The notes under the pieces were generated by a model. The model had not been told where the DNA came from, did not search any database, and saw only the letters and a list, made by a program, of their open reading frames with translations. Shown piece after piece: positions 23,042-33,052 of a DNA stretch of 64,000 nt (positions within the stretch are counted from its first letter, which is position 1; every line of letters starts with the position of its first letter). Origin of the DNA: Paraspadella gotoi. Lineage: Eukaryota > Chaetognatha. The position numbers and the translations under genes are program-made. Location: positions 20,061,189-20,125,188 of the forward strand of contig CM119264.1 in NCBI GenBank assembly GCA_051294375.1. The letters are read 5' to 3'.

Positions 23042-24808
23042 TAATAAAGATTCAAGTAAATGTAACTTATGTTTTTTTCCATTTAAACTCATTTCCACTG
23101 GCACAATTCGTCAAAACTTTATATCTAGCTTCTTCACACACTTTCCTACCCGCTCACAAAATTTCATTTCAATCTATTATTGGTTAAAATAAGTAAAAAG
23201 ATTCAAGTAAATGTGACTCATATTTTTTTCATTTAAACTTATTTCCACTCGTACGTTTCCACCGAAACTTTATATCAAGCATCGATACACATTTTTCTAC
23301 CCACACAAAATTTTGAACTCAATCTATCCATCCAATTATAATTAATTACTAATTAGAGTACTTATTGGTTAAAATAATTAAAAATATTTAGTAAATGCGA
23401 CTTATGTTTTTTCCTCTTAAACTCACAGATTCCGTCGAAACTTTATATCCAGCTTTATCACACACTTTCCTACCCACACACAAAATTTCTTTCCAATCCA
23501 ACACACATCACGAGTTATTGGAGCTTTTTGCTAAGGTGGGACGGATTAATTATTATTGATTAATTAATTGACTAATTGATTAATTAACTGATTAATTATT
23601 TGATTTATTAATACATCCTGGATATACATTTAATATAAAAGGAAAAAGAATTATAATCAATTAGTGAAACAGGTTTTTTTGTGTTTTTTCCATTTAAACT
23701 CATTTCCACTCAAAAGATTCCATCAAAAACTTGGTTTCCTGTTCAATCACACACTTTTCTACTCACATACAAAATTCCAGGTCAATCGATAATTAAGTGG
23801 TAATAAGCTAACTTGGTCAACTTGCATAATTTAATCAATTGGCATAATTTTATCAACTGGCAAATTTTATCAACTGGCCTAATTTTATCAACTGGCCTAA
23901 TTTGGTCAACTGGCCTAATTTGAACAACTTGCAGAACTTGATCAACTTGCAGAATTGGTCAACTGGCATAATTTGGTCAACTTTAAGAATTTGGTCAACT
24001 GGCATATTTTTGTCAATTGGCATAATTTGGTCAATCAATCAATCAATCAATCAATCAGAGAAGAGATAGAGAGAAACTTTAAAAAATTCAAATAAATGTG
24101 TCTTTTGGTTTTCTAATTTGAACTCTTTTCCACTCCTACGATTCCATCAAAAAATTTATATCCAGCTTTATCACATACTTTCCTACCCACACACAAATTC
24201 CATTTCGATTTATCTATCCAATTTTTAATAAACATAATAATTATGAGTAAATTTAAGTAAAAATACTTCAAGTAAATATGACTTTTGTTTTTTCCATTTT
24301 AACTCATTTCCACTCGCACGATTCCATCGAAACTTTATATCCAGCTCAATCACACACTTCCACCCATCATACAAAATTTCAAGTCAATTGCCCTATCCAC
24401 TCATGAGCAATTGGCGTTCAAATAGTGAAATATATTTTTTGTTTTTTCCATTTAAACCAATTTCCACTCGCACGATTCCCTCGAAACTTCATATCCATCT
24501 CAATCACACAGTTTCCTACCCACACACAAAATTTCATACCAATCCATCCATACAATCACGAGTAATTGGAGTTTTTTGCTAAGGTGGGACGGACGGACGG
24601 ACGGACGGACGGACGGACGGACAGACGGACGGACATCGTTTTTTTTTGCATAATTTATCATAATTCGATGTTCTGACATGATATAAGTGTGTGCCCGACA
24701 ATATTGAGGGGCGGACCGACGGACCGACAAAGTGAGTTATAGAGTCGGGATCCTGCTGATAAGCAGATCCGACTAAAAAAAGAGAGACAGGAAAGAGAGA
24801 GACAGAAA

Positions 24809-24860
24809 AAACAAGTTTGAGCAAACAATATCGGATCTGCCTACGATAATTTAGCGGTAA
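24809..24860 (-). mobile_element. Right-end fragment of hairpin repeat
   Basis: CAAGTTTGAGCAAACAATAT then CGGATCTGCCTACGAT matches the family's right end (reversed). It lies 30 bp beyond copy D and soon leaves the consensus, so it is a truncated neighbouring copy. Confidence 0.6.
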
Positions 24861-25677
24861 GCAGCTAACCAGATAACTAGATCAAAATATTATAAATCAT
24901 AACAGATTTTTAAATTAATCAATATTGAGAAAGGTTTATTATTTTGCCAATACAGCGATTTTTAAAATTTCTTCAAAAAAATGTTGGCCTTTCCTATCTA
25001 TAAATACAAATTAAAAAATTATTTACTAGGGTATAGACTCAGAACCAGCTTAAGTTAAAGGGTCAAACGTTATGCTTTCAGCTTTTTACCCACCCCCCTG
25101 GTCACTTGGTCCCCTTAAAGATTCATATTATGCGAGGAAGACTTTTGCCAGCATTGCCTACATCCTAGAAATCGCTCACCAGCTGGTCAATGGAACCACT
25201 CTGGTCTGACTCATAAGGAATTCTGTAATAAAAGAATTGACTGGGTACAGTAATTTCAAATTACTCCAAAAAACAACAACACTTGAAAATCCGCGAGTCC
25301 CACCAAATCCGTCGCCAGGACAGCGGACAAGGACACGGCCTCACGACGACTGGGGAGCCTACATACGCACCTCTGCTTGCAATCCCGTTATTCATTCAAT
25401 GCTATAACTTTGTGAATATGTTACTATGGGGAGCACCCTTTATTGGGTCTTTTAAATCTCTCTGATTTGACCATATTCTCTCACCTTTTCTCTGTATCCC
25501 TCTCACTCTCTTTCTATGTCTCTCTCTCTCTCCCTTTTCTAATTAAATCTATCAATTTTCCCTCATTCCACTGATAAAGTTATGTGAAATACATGACGAA
25601 ATATTTAGAAAACAGTAACCTTAAACCTTATAATGAGATTACTTAAATTTATAAAAAAATTTAAATAACAATTTTAG

Positions 25678-25821
25678 GTGTACCAGGAAAACCACAAGGT
25701 CCTCTCAAAATATTGACAAAAACCGCAAATTCCATCGCTATCTGTTGGGGTCCACCTTTAGATGATGGAGGAAAAAGTTTAACTGAATATTTCATACAAT
25801 ATTCTCTCTTCAGGGTAACAG
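25678..25821 (+). CDS. FN3 gene exon: first half of domain 8
   Basis: The acceptor is acaattttag; the chosen donor is AACAG|gtatgg, phase 1 at both ends. A nearer donor (AGG|gtaaca at 25815) would leave phase 0 and not fit the next exon. It encodes VPGKPQGPLKILTKTANS, IAICWGPPLDDGGKSLTEYF and IQYSLFRVT. Confidence 0.83.
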
Positions 25822-26044
25822 GTATGGAAGTTACCATTTAAGTGTGTAATCAAAATTAAGCAATTAATTCTTAAAAACTATTCTATCAGTGAATATTAAT
25901 TTGTACTGTATTCATTTTTCTTTTTAAAAAAATTTTGTAACATTGACCAAATTTTGTATGCACGACTACCATTGTATATTGCTAAAATTTAAAAAACGTG
26001 AAGAGACAGTAATTTCTAATTATTGTTGCGTTAGTGACAGAACC

Positions 26045-26225
26045 GTTCAATATAAGCAGTCCCTGAGCTTCGGAACAGGCTGTAACACCATGTTACAGGC
26101 GGGTTAAGCGCCCCGACCCTCTTAACTGTTAGGCGACCACCGGGCTGGAACCCCGAAGCTTTGGGTTGGGAGGCGAATGACACCAAAGGCCACTGATGAA
26201 CAGTTGGTGGATTTTAGCCCACCAT
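26045..26225 (-). mobile_element. SINE-like repeat R1, copy
   Basis: This GC-rich unit shares CAGTCCCTGAG, GGGTTAAGCGCCCCG, CTCTTAACTGTTAGGCGACC, GGGTTGGGAGGCGAATGAC and GTTGGTGGATTTTAG-like blocks with 47738-47915 and 62588-62712. On the minus strand GGTGGTCGCCTAACAGTTAA resembles a tRNA D-arm/A box, with a looser B-box-like GTTCCGAAGCTC downstream. Confidence 0.5.
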
Positions 26226-26387
26226 AAACGGCATATTCGTATTTCTTGTAACATTAACAAACCATTAACGAGTTTCTTTGTGTGCGGAGAGAGAGAGAGA
26301 AAGAGAGAGAGCGAGCGAGAGTAACCAGCTTCTTTAACAATGTAAAAATTAATTTCATAATACTTTTAAATTGGCATATATTTTCAG

Positions 26388-26546
26388 AGCATACGTGTCA
26401 CACTCACATACTTGAGCCTCATGACACTCGGATCTCTGACTGGATACTAGCCGGTTCTGTTGGACCAGACACTTTTAAATATACCTTAAGCAATATGCAT
26501 GAAGGTTCTGGATATTACATTCGGGTGGTGCCAGTCAACGAACTCG
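26388..26546 (+). CDS. FN3 gene exon: second half of domain 8, with Cys/His insert
   Basis: The acceptor is atattttcag and the donor CTCG|gtaaga, phase 1 at both ends. It encodes EHTCHTHILEPHDTRISDW, ILAGSVGPDTFKYTLSNMHE and GSGYYIRVVPVNELG. The C'-D region is longer than in the other domains and begins with a CHTH cluster. It joins PGVALELDG of the next exon. Confidence 0.84.
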
Positions 26547-26979
26547 GTAAGAGCACTTATTTACTTTCTATTAAAATATTTTATAATTTTTATTTAAATT
26601 TTAAATCACACGGGGGGGAAACACGGGCGAGAGGAATGGGAAACCCACACAATGAAAGATCAATTTAAAAGATGTGTCAGTCGATCCCGACGTGATTAGA
26701 AAGGAAAAACTTTCACTCTCACCGGTAACTGTTTTACCACTAACGCGAATTAAAAAGCGTCGAAATGACCGTGTCAATTTAAATCAAACCCGAAACCTTT
26801 TTCCCCGTTTTATGATTTCAATTATACCCCCTAAAATTGTACAATTTTTTTTCCCCGTCTATTTAACTTTTCCTTCTTTCTACGTACGAGGATTTGCTCT
26901 TACTTTTTCTACTATGATCATTTTCCCTTGACTTTCTATAGAAATCTGTCTGTACCCATTACGCATTAGCTCTTCACGT

Positions 26980-27954
26980 TAGAGCGTTGAAAAATAACAA
27001 AATATAACAAATCAAGTGAGGTACATAGCTATTTTAGTGTAATGTAGTCTGTAGAATTCGATGGTGGTGACCATTTTTAGTATAATTTTATCTTTCTTGT
27101 CGAAAATAAGGGTTATTTTAATGTATATAAAATTATTAAAACCATTATAAGTTATGATAAATCAAATTATTAAAATTTTATAAAATTTATATGAGCTTTT
27201 AAAATATAAAAATAAAGATTTATAAAAATATTTTGGTAAGTTTATTTCTAAATTTTATGTTTTATAAAAAGTTAGTTAACTATATTTATTAATAATTATG
27301 AGTAAAAATTGGGCTAAAGTTAAAAAATAATAATTTCAAAATTTTTTCATGGATTTGCATTCTTTGCAAAAAGTTGATATAAGAAAATATAATTTTTATA
27401 TCAAAATTATGTCATTAAGTTGGTCAAAATTCAGAAAACTATAATTTTAAGCCAAAAATTGAAAAATTAAACAAAAATAATAGTTGTTAATATGTTTAAC
27501 CTACTTAATGAAAGAATTTTTTAAAATGGATTATATTTTCTTATATCAACTTTTTGTAAGGAATTCAAATCCGGTTTTAAAATTTTAAAATTTTATTTTT
27601 TTACTTTAGCTTATTTTTTATTATTATTTATTAATAAATATAGCTAACAAACTATTAATAAAATATAAAATTTGTAAATAAACTTACCAAAATATTTATA
27701 TGGGTCTTTATTTTCATATTATGTAAGTTAAATATGGCTTTTAAAAAATCTTAATATTTGAGTTTTTTATACTCTACAATGTTTGCTCCATTTTAATAGC
27801 ACCTTATATGCTGCAAAAATCGCCATTTCCGACAAAGAAGATGAGACTATACAAAAAAATGGTTATCGTCATCGAATTCTACAGACTTTATTACACTAAA
27901 ATAGCTTATGTACCTCACTTGATTTGTTATATTTCGTTATTTTTCAATGCCCTA
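26980..27954. mobile_element. hAT-type foldback MITE with exact 8-bp target duplication
   Basis: The left end is TAGAGCGTTGAAAAATAAC and the right end GTTATTTTTCAATGCCCTA, with inverted arms that extend for several hundred bases. It is flanked by identical 8-bp repeats CTTCACGT at 26972-26979 and 27955-27962. The YARNG-type terminus and 8-bp duplication are hAT features. No transposase is encoded. Confidence 0.85.
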
Positions 27955-28164
27955 CTTCACGTGCATTGCTTTACACAAAATTGCAATTTTTTATGTTTTA
28001 GTCTTAATAAACCAGATGGCTATAAAAAATAAAATCATTTTTTAAAAACAAAATAGAAACAAAATTTAGTTTTTACGGTTTTAATATTTTTTTAAATGGA
28101 AATTCAAAAAAAAATATTTGAATCGAAATTGTATTAATCCTTTCTTTTGTTGTTTGTTGAGATT

Positions 28165-28298
28165 AATTAAAAACGAAAATTTTCGTGGAACAACAATAAA
28201 GTTTTTATTAACTTTGGACATGTTGTGTTGTGAGCCGAAACATGTCCAAAGTTAATAAAAACTTTATTGTTGTTCCACGAAAATTTTCGTTTTTAATT
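28165..28298. repeat. Perfect 60-bp inverted repeat (hairpin)
   Basis: Arms 28165-28224 and 28239-28298 are exact reverse complements, separated by a 14-nt loop. Each arm ends next to the loop in GGACATGTT/AACATGTCC, the retroelement-tail motif seen beside the hammerhead-like cores, so it looks like two tails fused head to head. Confidence 0.92.
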
Positions 28299-28380
28299 GA
28301 ATCGAAATGAAACAAAAAAAATAGATACACATTTCAACTTCCCCACTGCCTCATTAATGCAATTTGATAACTAGATAGTT

Positions 28381-28930
28381 GAAAGTTAAAAAAATGCTGC
28401 AAGTTAAAAAAATTATCTAAGTTGAAAAAATTATGCAACTTGAAAAAATTATGCAAGTTAAAAAAGTATGCAAATTGAAAAAAATATGCAAGTTAAAAAA
28501 ATTATGCATGTTGAAAAAATTATGCAAGTTAAAAAAATTATGCAAGTTGAAAAAATTATACAAGTTTAAAAAATTATGCAAGTTAAAAAAATTATGCAAG
28601 TTAAAAAAATGATGCAAGTTAAAAAAATTATGCAAGATAAAAAAATTATACAAGTTAAAAAAATTAGGCAAGTTGAAAAAATTATGCAAGTTGAAAAAAG
28701 TATGCAAATTAAAAAAATGATGCAAGCTGAAAAATGATACAAGCTGAAAAAATGATGCAAGTTCAAAAAATGATGCAAGTTCAAAAAATGATACAAGTTA
28801 AAAAAATGATAAACACTAAAAAAATGATAAAAGCTAAAAAAATAATGCAAGCTAAAAAAATGATACAAGCTAAAAAATAATACAAGTTAAAAAAATAAAA
28901 AAGTTAAAAAATAAGGCAAATTTAAAAAAA
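28381..28930 (+). repeat. 18-bp minisatellite array
   Basis: About 30 units of the type AAAAAATTATGCAAGTTG with substitutions. Because the unit is a multiple of three, long Phe/Asn/His/Leu-rich open frames appear on the minus strand; they are a by-product of the repeat. The unit is related to that in copies C and D. Confidence 0.93.
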
Positions 28931-29613
28931 TATTATTATTGCCGCAGTAACAGTTCAGTTTAAGCCTTTGAAAGTGATTTACATGTATTGGTGCAGCCAC
29001 TGGTTATAATTATATTTATATCCTATTCTACTAAAAGACAAAGGAATATTCAAAATAAACCCACTTGATCTTCACTTGCACCTGCTCTTTAACAAAATAG
29101 CAATTGTTTAATTTTAATTAAAATTAAAATTAAAACTTTTAAAAATTTTTAATTTTTTTTTGTATTCCATTTTATTTTATTCTATTGTGGACGACACAAG
29201 TTTCAGAGTAAGAATGATTTATTCTTTAACAAAGTAAAATAACAATAACATTCACTAGGCTCAGATGCTAAGTCTATAACAATGGATATATACAAGGTCA
29301 ATGTTTGACCATAAAGAGAAAGAGCAAATGACCGAAGGTAAGGTTGAGAGTAAGGTTAATGGTTTAACCAAGGTTGCGTGTAATAGTTGTTCGTCCACAC
29401 TATTATTTATTCTATGTCTTGATCAAAGCAGTTTAATCATATATATATTAAAACAAAAATAATATTTTTTTGATTTATAAAATATTTTTTCAAGTACCAA
29501 AATTTTATTAGCCCTTGAAAACGATTGTATTGGCGTAGCCACTGGTTTCTTTGCTGCTATCTTTCTGCTTATTTTCTATTGCCGTTTTTCGTTGTTTGTT
29601 TACTACATTGTGA

Positions 29614-29777
29614 ATGTACAAGAAGATTAACGGGCACCGACCTCAAAATAAATTTAATAGTTCACTAACTAATTTAAATAAAGCTTCTGAAGAAACAGAA
29701 AATGTTTTGTTGCGTCCACAAGATATGATTTTAGGCGACATTCAAGAGTGTTCAAATAGTAACGCAAGTATCAGCAG
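29614..29777 (+). pseudogene. Coding-like fragment, interrupted by a MITE
   Basis: It opens MYKKINGHRPQNKFNSSLTN and continues through ...SEETENVLLRPQDMILGDIQ and ECSNSNAS with protein-like composition. It stops making sense where the hAT MITE starts at 29778. It could be the N-terminus of a transposase or a captured gene piece; I do not recognise it, and no matching remainder is seen beyond the MITE. Confidence 0.35.
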
Positions 29778-30762
29778 TAGGGCGTTAAAAAATAACGAAA
29801 TATTACAAATCAAGTGAGGAACATAGCTATTTTAGTGTAATAAAGTCTGTAGAATTCGATGATGATAACCATTTTTTTGTATAGTCTCATCTTCTTTGTC
29901 GGGAATGGCGATTTTTGTAGCATATAAGGTGCTATTAAAATGGAGCAAACATTGTAGAGTATAAAAAACTCAAATCATTAGGATTTTATAAAAGCCATAT
30001 TTAACATACATAATATAAAAATAAAAACCCATATAAATATTTTGATAAGGTTATTTACAAATTTTATATTTTATTAATAGTTTGTTAGCTATATTTATTA
30101 ATAAATAATAATAAAAAATAAGCTAAAGTGAAAATTTAAAAAATTTAAAATTTTAAAACCGGATTTGAATTCCTTACAAAAAGTTGATATAAGAAAGTAT
30201 AATCCATTTTAAAAAATTCTTTCATTAAGTAGTTTAAAAATATTAAAAACTATTATTTTTGTTTATTTTTCAATTTTTGGCTTAAAATTATAGTTTTTCT
30301 GAATTTTGACCAACTTAACGACATAATTTTGATATAAAAATTATATTTTCTTATATCAACTTTTTGCAAAGAATGCAAATTCATGAAAAAAATTTTTAAA
30401 TTATTATTTTTTAACTTTAACCTAATTTTTACTCATAATTATTAATAAATATAGTTACCTAACTTTTTATAAACATAAAATTTTGAAATAAACTTACCAA
30501 AATAATTATATATATATATATTTTTATATTTCAAAAGCTCATATAAATTTTATAAAATTTTAATAATTTGATTTATCATAACTTATAATGGTTTTGCTAT
30601 TTTATAACAATTTTATATACATTAAGAACCGTCATTTCCGACAAGAAAGATAAAATTATACAAAAAAATGGTCATCACCATCGAATTCTACAGACTACAT
30701 TACACTAAAATAGCTATGTACCTTACTTGATTTGTTATATTTTGTTATTTTTCAACGCTCTA
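29778..30762. mobile_element. hAT-type foldback MITE, second copy
   Basis: This is the same family as 26980-27954: left end TAGGGCGTTAAAAAATAAC and right end GTTATTTTTCAACGCTCTA, with shared inner sequence (GTAGAATTCGATG; TAGCTATTTTAGTGTAAT). The flanks are imperfect (ATCAGCAG on the left; TTTCAGCAG on the right, offset by about 2 bases), so the duplication is not clean. Confidence 0.8.
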
Positions 30763-30763
30763 A

Positions 30764-31125
30764 TTTCAGCAGATCCCGATTCTATAATTCACTTTGTCGG
30801 TCCGTCGGTCCGCCCCCTCAATCTTATCGGGCATTCACTTATATCATGTCAGAACATCGAATTATGATAAATTATGCAAAAAAATGATGTCCGTCCGTCA
30901 GTCTGTCTGTTGGATCTACTCCTACATGTCTGTCTGTGCGTCCGTCCATCCCACCTTAGCAATTATTCGTGATTGGATGGATGGATTGGAATGAAATTTT
31001 GTATGTGGGTAGGGAAGTGTGTGATTGAGCTAGATATGAAGTTTTGATGGAATCGTGCGAGTGGAAATGAGTTTAAATGTAAAAAACAAAAAAATATATT
31101 TCACTATTTAAACGCCAATTAGTAA
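30764..31125 (+). mobile_element. Hairpin repeat, 5'-truncated copy F
   Basis: It begins inside the hairpin (TTCAGCAGATCCCGATTC), followed by the GTCGGTCCGTCGG region, ATTGGATGGATGGATTGG and GAGTGGAAATGAGTTTAAAT. It starts two bases after the right end of the hAT MITE, so the MITE or a rearrangement removed the hairpin's outer arm. Confidence 0.6.
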
Positions 31126-31744
31126 TTACTCATGGATTACTCATGAATTACTCATGGATTTTGCCTTAAAAAGCGAGAGGATTTTTGATATATTCTTTTA
31201 CTGGCCGATCAAAATGACGGGAATATTCGTATTATTAAGTTTCATATAATTCGGACTAAGAATAGAGAAAATATTTAAGAAAACTGAAGAGTGAGGAGGA
31301 CGGTCGAAGACGACTATGGCCGACGATTCGACCGACCTTTTCGTCCCCGTTAGGTCACTTGATACGACCGACATTTCTCTCTCTTTTTCTCCTCTTTATA
31401 AGTCGACACCGTTGGACGAAACTCTCACTCGAATAAACCTATATTTTTATAAACATTGTCTCCTTTTGCCAACGTCGCCATAAGAGAATCTATCCCTTTG
31501 AGGGAATAATTTCTGCATTCAACTCTATTGAAGATTTTTGCCGATTATGTGATCGTATAATATCAAAATAAATAGATAAAAGAAAAATAAAATTTGGCGA
31601 GCCCTTCAGACATTTTGACAAAGAATTCCTGAATTTGATGTTTTTTGTTGAACCCGAACTTAACCTAATCGCGTTCATAATGTTTGTAAGGGAAAAAATC
31701 CCTTTCATTTCTATATAAAATCAGAGAATACAAATTTTTTTTCA

Positions 31745-32012
31745 AAGGAGTAATCTATATGCCCTGGACGTGGTGGGGCGGTATATTCAAACCTCACATC
31801 CACCGTCGTTCAGCTAATCCCATTGGCTCAGAGGGGGAACGCACCATCCCAATCGTTGCGTTGGATCCACAGTCCTAATGACTTCCCTCTGCGTTGGCAA
31901 AGCGAGACCGTCCTAGGGTAACCGCGTCACTGAGGGTCGGAAGCCCCCAAAGCGAACAGTGAGATGCCAATGGGCATCACAGGCAACCCGGCTTTTGCCA
32001 TACTGGCTCGTT
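31745..32012. mobile_element. GC-rich dispersed repeat R3, copy 1
   Basis: It shares long identical blocks with 45495-45765: GGCGGTATATTCA, TTGGCTCAGAGGGGGAAC, ACTTCCCTCTGCGTTGGCAA and GGGTCGGAAGCCCCCAAAGC. At roughly 270 bp with no open frame it is probably a SINE or similar short element. It ends about 55 bp before the next FN3 exon. Confidence 0.6.
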
Positions 32013-32068
32013 TTCTGTCAAAATGTTGGTTATTTGCCAAGAGACATGTTTTTCATTATTGTTAACAG

Positions 32069-32178
32069 GACCCGGAGTTGCCCTCGAATTAGACGGTCAT
32101 ATCATTCCGCGTAAACCTATAGGGCCACCACCTCAGCTTCCGGGAAAATTGGAAGTAAATGAAGTTACGAATCGTGAG
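32069..32178 (+). CDS. FN3 gene exon: end of domain 8, start of domain 9
   Basis: The acceptor is attgttaacag and the donor CGTGAG|gtaaaa, phase 1 in and 0 out. It encodes PGVALELDGHIIPRKPIGPP and PQLPGKLEVNEVTNRE: the G strand and linker, then the A-B strands of domain 9. GC content is higher from here on. Confidence 0.87.
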
Positions 32179-32299
32179 GTAAAAATACATTTTTTACTGG
32201 AATTTGATAATATATGAGTCGAAGTAATAATAATGAATAAAATGAGTAAAATTGAGCAAGAAAACTAGAAACTTAAAATCAATTAACGTTGCACCGTAG

Positions 32300-32550
32300 G
32301 TAAAACTCAGCTGGCGTTCGCCTTTGGACGAGGGAGGCGCGCCAATTTCCGGCTACGTCGTACAACGTCGAGACACAAAGCGAAACATCTGGTTAGACGT
32401 TGCAGAGTTGGACGACGCCAAGGCGACCTCCCTCACCGTCTCCCAAGTGATCGAGGGCGAGAGCTATCACTTCCGGGTTATGGCTGTCAACAGGGAAGGC
32501 AGGGGGGTGCCGAACGAAAGTCGAATGGTTACTGTCGAGAATCCCTACAG
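32300..32550 (+). CDS. FN3 gene exon: domain 9
   Basis: The acceptor is ttgcaccgtag and the donor CTACAG|gttggt (weak), phase 0 in and 2 out. It encodes VKLSWRSPLDEGGAPISGYV, VQRRDTKRNIWLDVAELDD and VIEGESYHFRVMAVNREGRG: a canonical FN3 module without inserts. Confidence 0.9.
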
Positions 32551-32656
32551 GTTGGTGGTTACGTAATAAATTTACATTTTGGTCGGCCATTCGTCAGCGA
32601 TGAAATTACGGACAGAAGCTGGCCCTATTACTATCTCTCTATTTTCATCGTTTCAG

Positions 32657-32801
32657 TGCTCCAACGTCACCTCGAAATCTAAAGGTGAGCGATGCGTCAT
32701 CGTCTGCGGTTTTCTTAGAATGGGACGAGCCCACTGATGATACTCCTTTTGACGCGTTTTACATCGAAAAACGAGAGGCCAACAAAGACATATGGATTAA
32801 G
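32657..32801 (+). CDS. FN3 gene exon: first half of domain 10
   Basis: The acceptor is atcgtttcag and the donor ATTAAG|gtactg, phase 2 in and 0 out. It encodes APTSPRNLKVSDASSSAVFL, EWDEPTDDTPFDAFYIEKRE and ANKDIWIK. The usual DGG turn is replaced by DDTP. Confidence 0.9.
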
Positions 32802-32901
32802 GTACTGTATTTAGAATAGTGATTAATCATCTGTTTCCCTACTTACCAAAGATCAGGAATTGTTTGCTTAAATTTGTTTTTATGAAATTCGCCCTACTTA
32901 G

Positions 32902-33052
32902 GTCGCTCGCGTTCCTTCGAACGTTCATACGTACGCGGCCTATCACGTCATTTCAGGACAGGAATACTTCTTCCGGGTTTCTGCCGAAAACAACTTTGGA
33001 AAGAGCGAACCATGCACCACTAGCAGCGCTATTCGAGCTGTTAGTCCGAATG
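32902..33052 (+). CDS. FN3 gene exon: second half of domain 10, last one seen
   Basis: The acceptor is gccctacttag; the donor is GAATG|gtgagg (phase 1). It encodes VARVPSNVHTYAAYHVISGQ, EYFFRVSAENNFGKSEPCTT and AIRAVSPN. If the donor is not used, the frame runs on for 24 more codons to a TAA at 33124-33126. No further FN3 or Ig exon is recognisable downstream on this strand. Confidence 0.88.

Larger units (their letters stand above)
21358..24778 (-). mobile_element. Hairpin-ended repeat, copy D (inverted to copy C)
   Basis: It runs from CAAGTTTGAGCAAACAATGT (right end, reversed) to GCAGATCCGACTAAAAA (hairpin end, reversed). Nearly every segment of copy C reappears in reverse: the (GACG)n tract at 24590-24630, the 18-bp minisatellite, and the CATTTAAACTCATTTCCACT repeats. 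It holds extra material at 21560-22400 and (CT)n tracts at 22411-22445 and 23003-23037. Confidence 0.65.
18727..25677. other. Large intron holding an inverted pair of hairpin repeats
   Basis: This 6.95-kb interval lies between domains 7 and 8. Most of it (19168-24778) is two hairpin-ended repeats facing each other; 24809-25677 has a fragment of the same right end and a GC-richer patch (about 25090-25390) with no recognised gene. Confidence 0.7.
26547..32068. other. Large intron with hAT MITEs, palindrome and minisatellite
   Basis: This 5.5-kb interval lies inside domain 8, near its C-terminal strand (VNELG|PGVAL). Its contents are listed separately. About 28950-29600 is AT-rich with no recognised feature. 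Confidence 0.7.
3222..33052 (+). other. Gene model: tandem FN3-domain (titin/twitchin-like) protein, partial
   Basis: Twenty exons with good splice sites join in frame without a stop into about 1024 residues holding ten consecutive FN3 domains. Hallmarks recur in each: a B-strand Trp (IEWSRP, IAWDHP, LDWLFP, LEWDEP), a DGG or similar turn before the C strand (YVIEKR), and the tyrosine-corner motif YxFRVxAxNxxG. Linkers such as VIPRRPLEPP and IIPRKPIGPP are typical of titin, twitchin and related giant proteins. No Ig domain is visible, which differs from the FN3-FN3-Ig pattern of twitchin/projectin. Most domain borders fall at phase-1 introns, as usual for shuffled FN3 modules. The 5' end lies outside; the last exon may splice onward or run to a stop at 33124. 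Small introns are 59-106 bp, the largest three 5.5-8.8 kb. Obscurin-like or other multi-FN3 proteins remain possible; I assign no gene name. Confidence 0.8.

Noticed and set aside
24579-24824. Open frames over the (GACG)n tract at 24.6 kb
   Set aside because: They are part of the hairpin repeat (copy D) and its tetranucleotide core; equivalent frames in other copies are broken.
25100-25465. Possible exon in the GC-richer patch at 25.1-25.4 kb
   Set aside because: No splice-bounded frame fits the phase-1 junction between domains 7 and 8, and the predicted peptide is not FN3-like.
28417-28868. Two Phe/Asn/His/Leu-rich frames of 100 codons on the minus strand
   Set aside because: Entirely generated by the 18-bp minisatellite, whose unit length keeps frames open.
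28381-28930. CRISPR-like array
   Set aside because: The repeats are contiguous 18-mers without unique spacers in an animal genome; this is a minisatellite.
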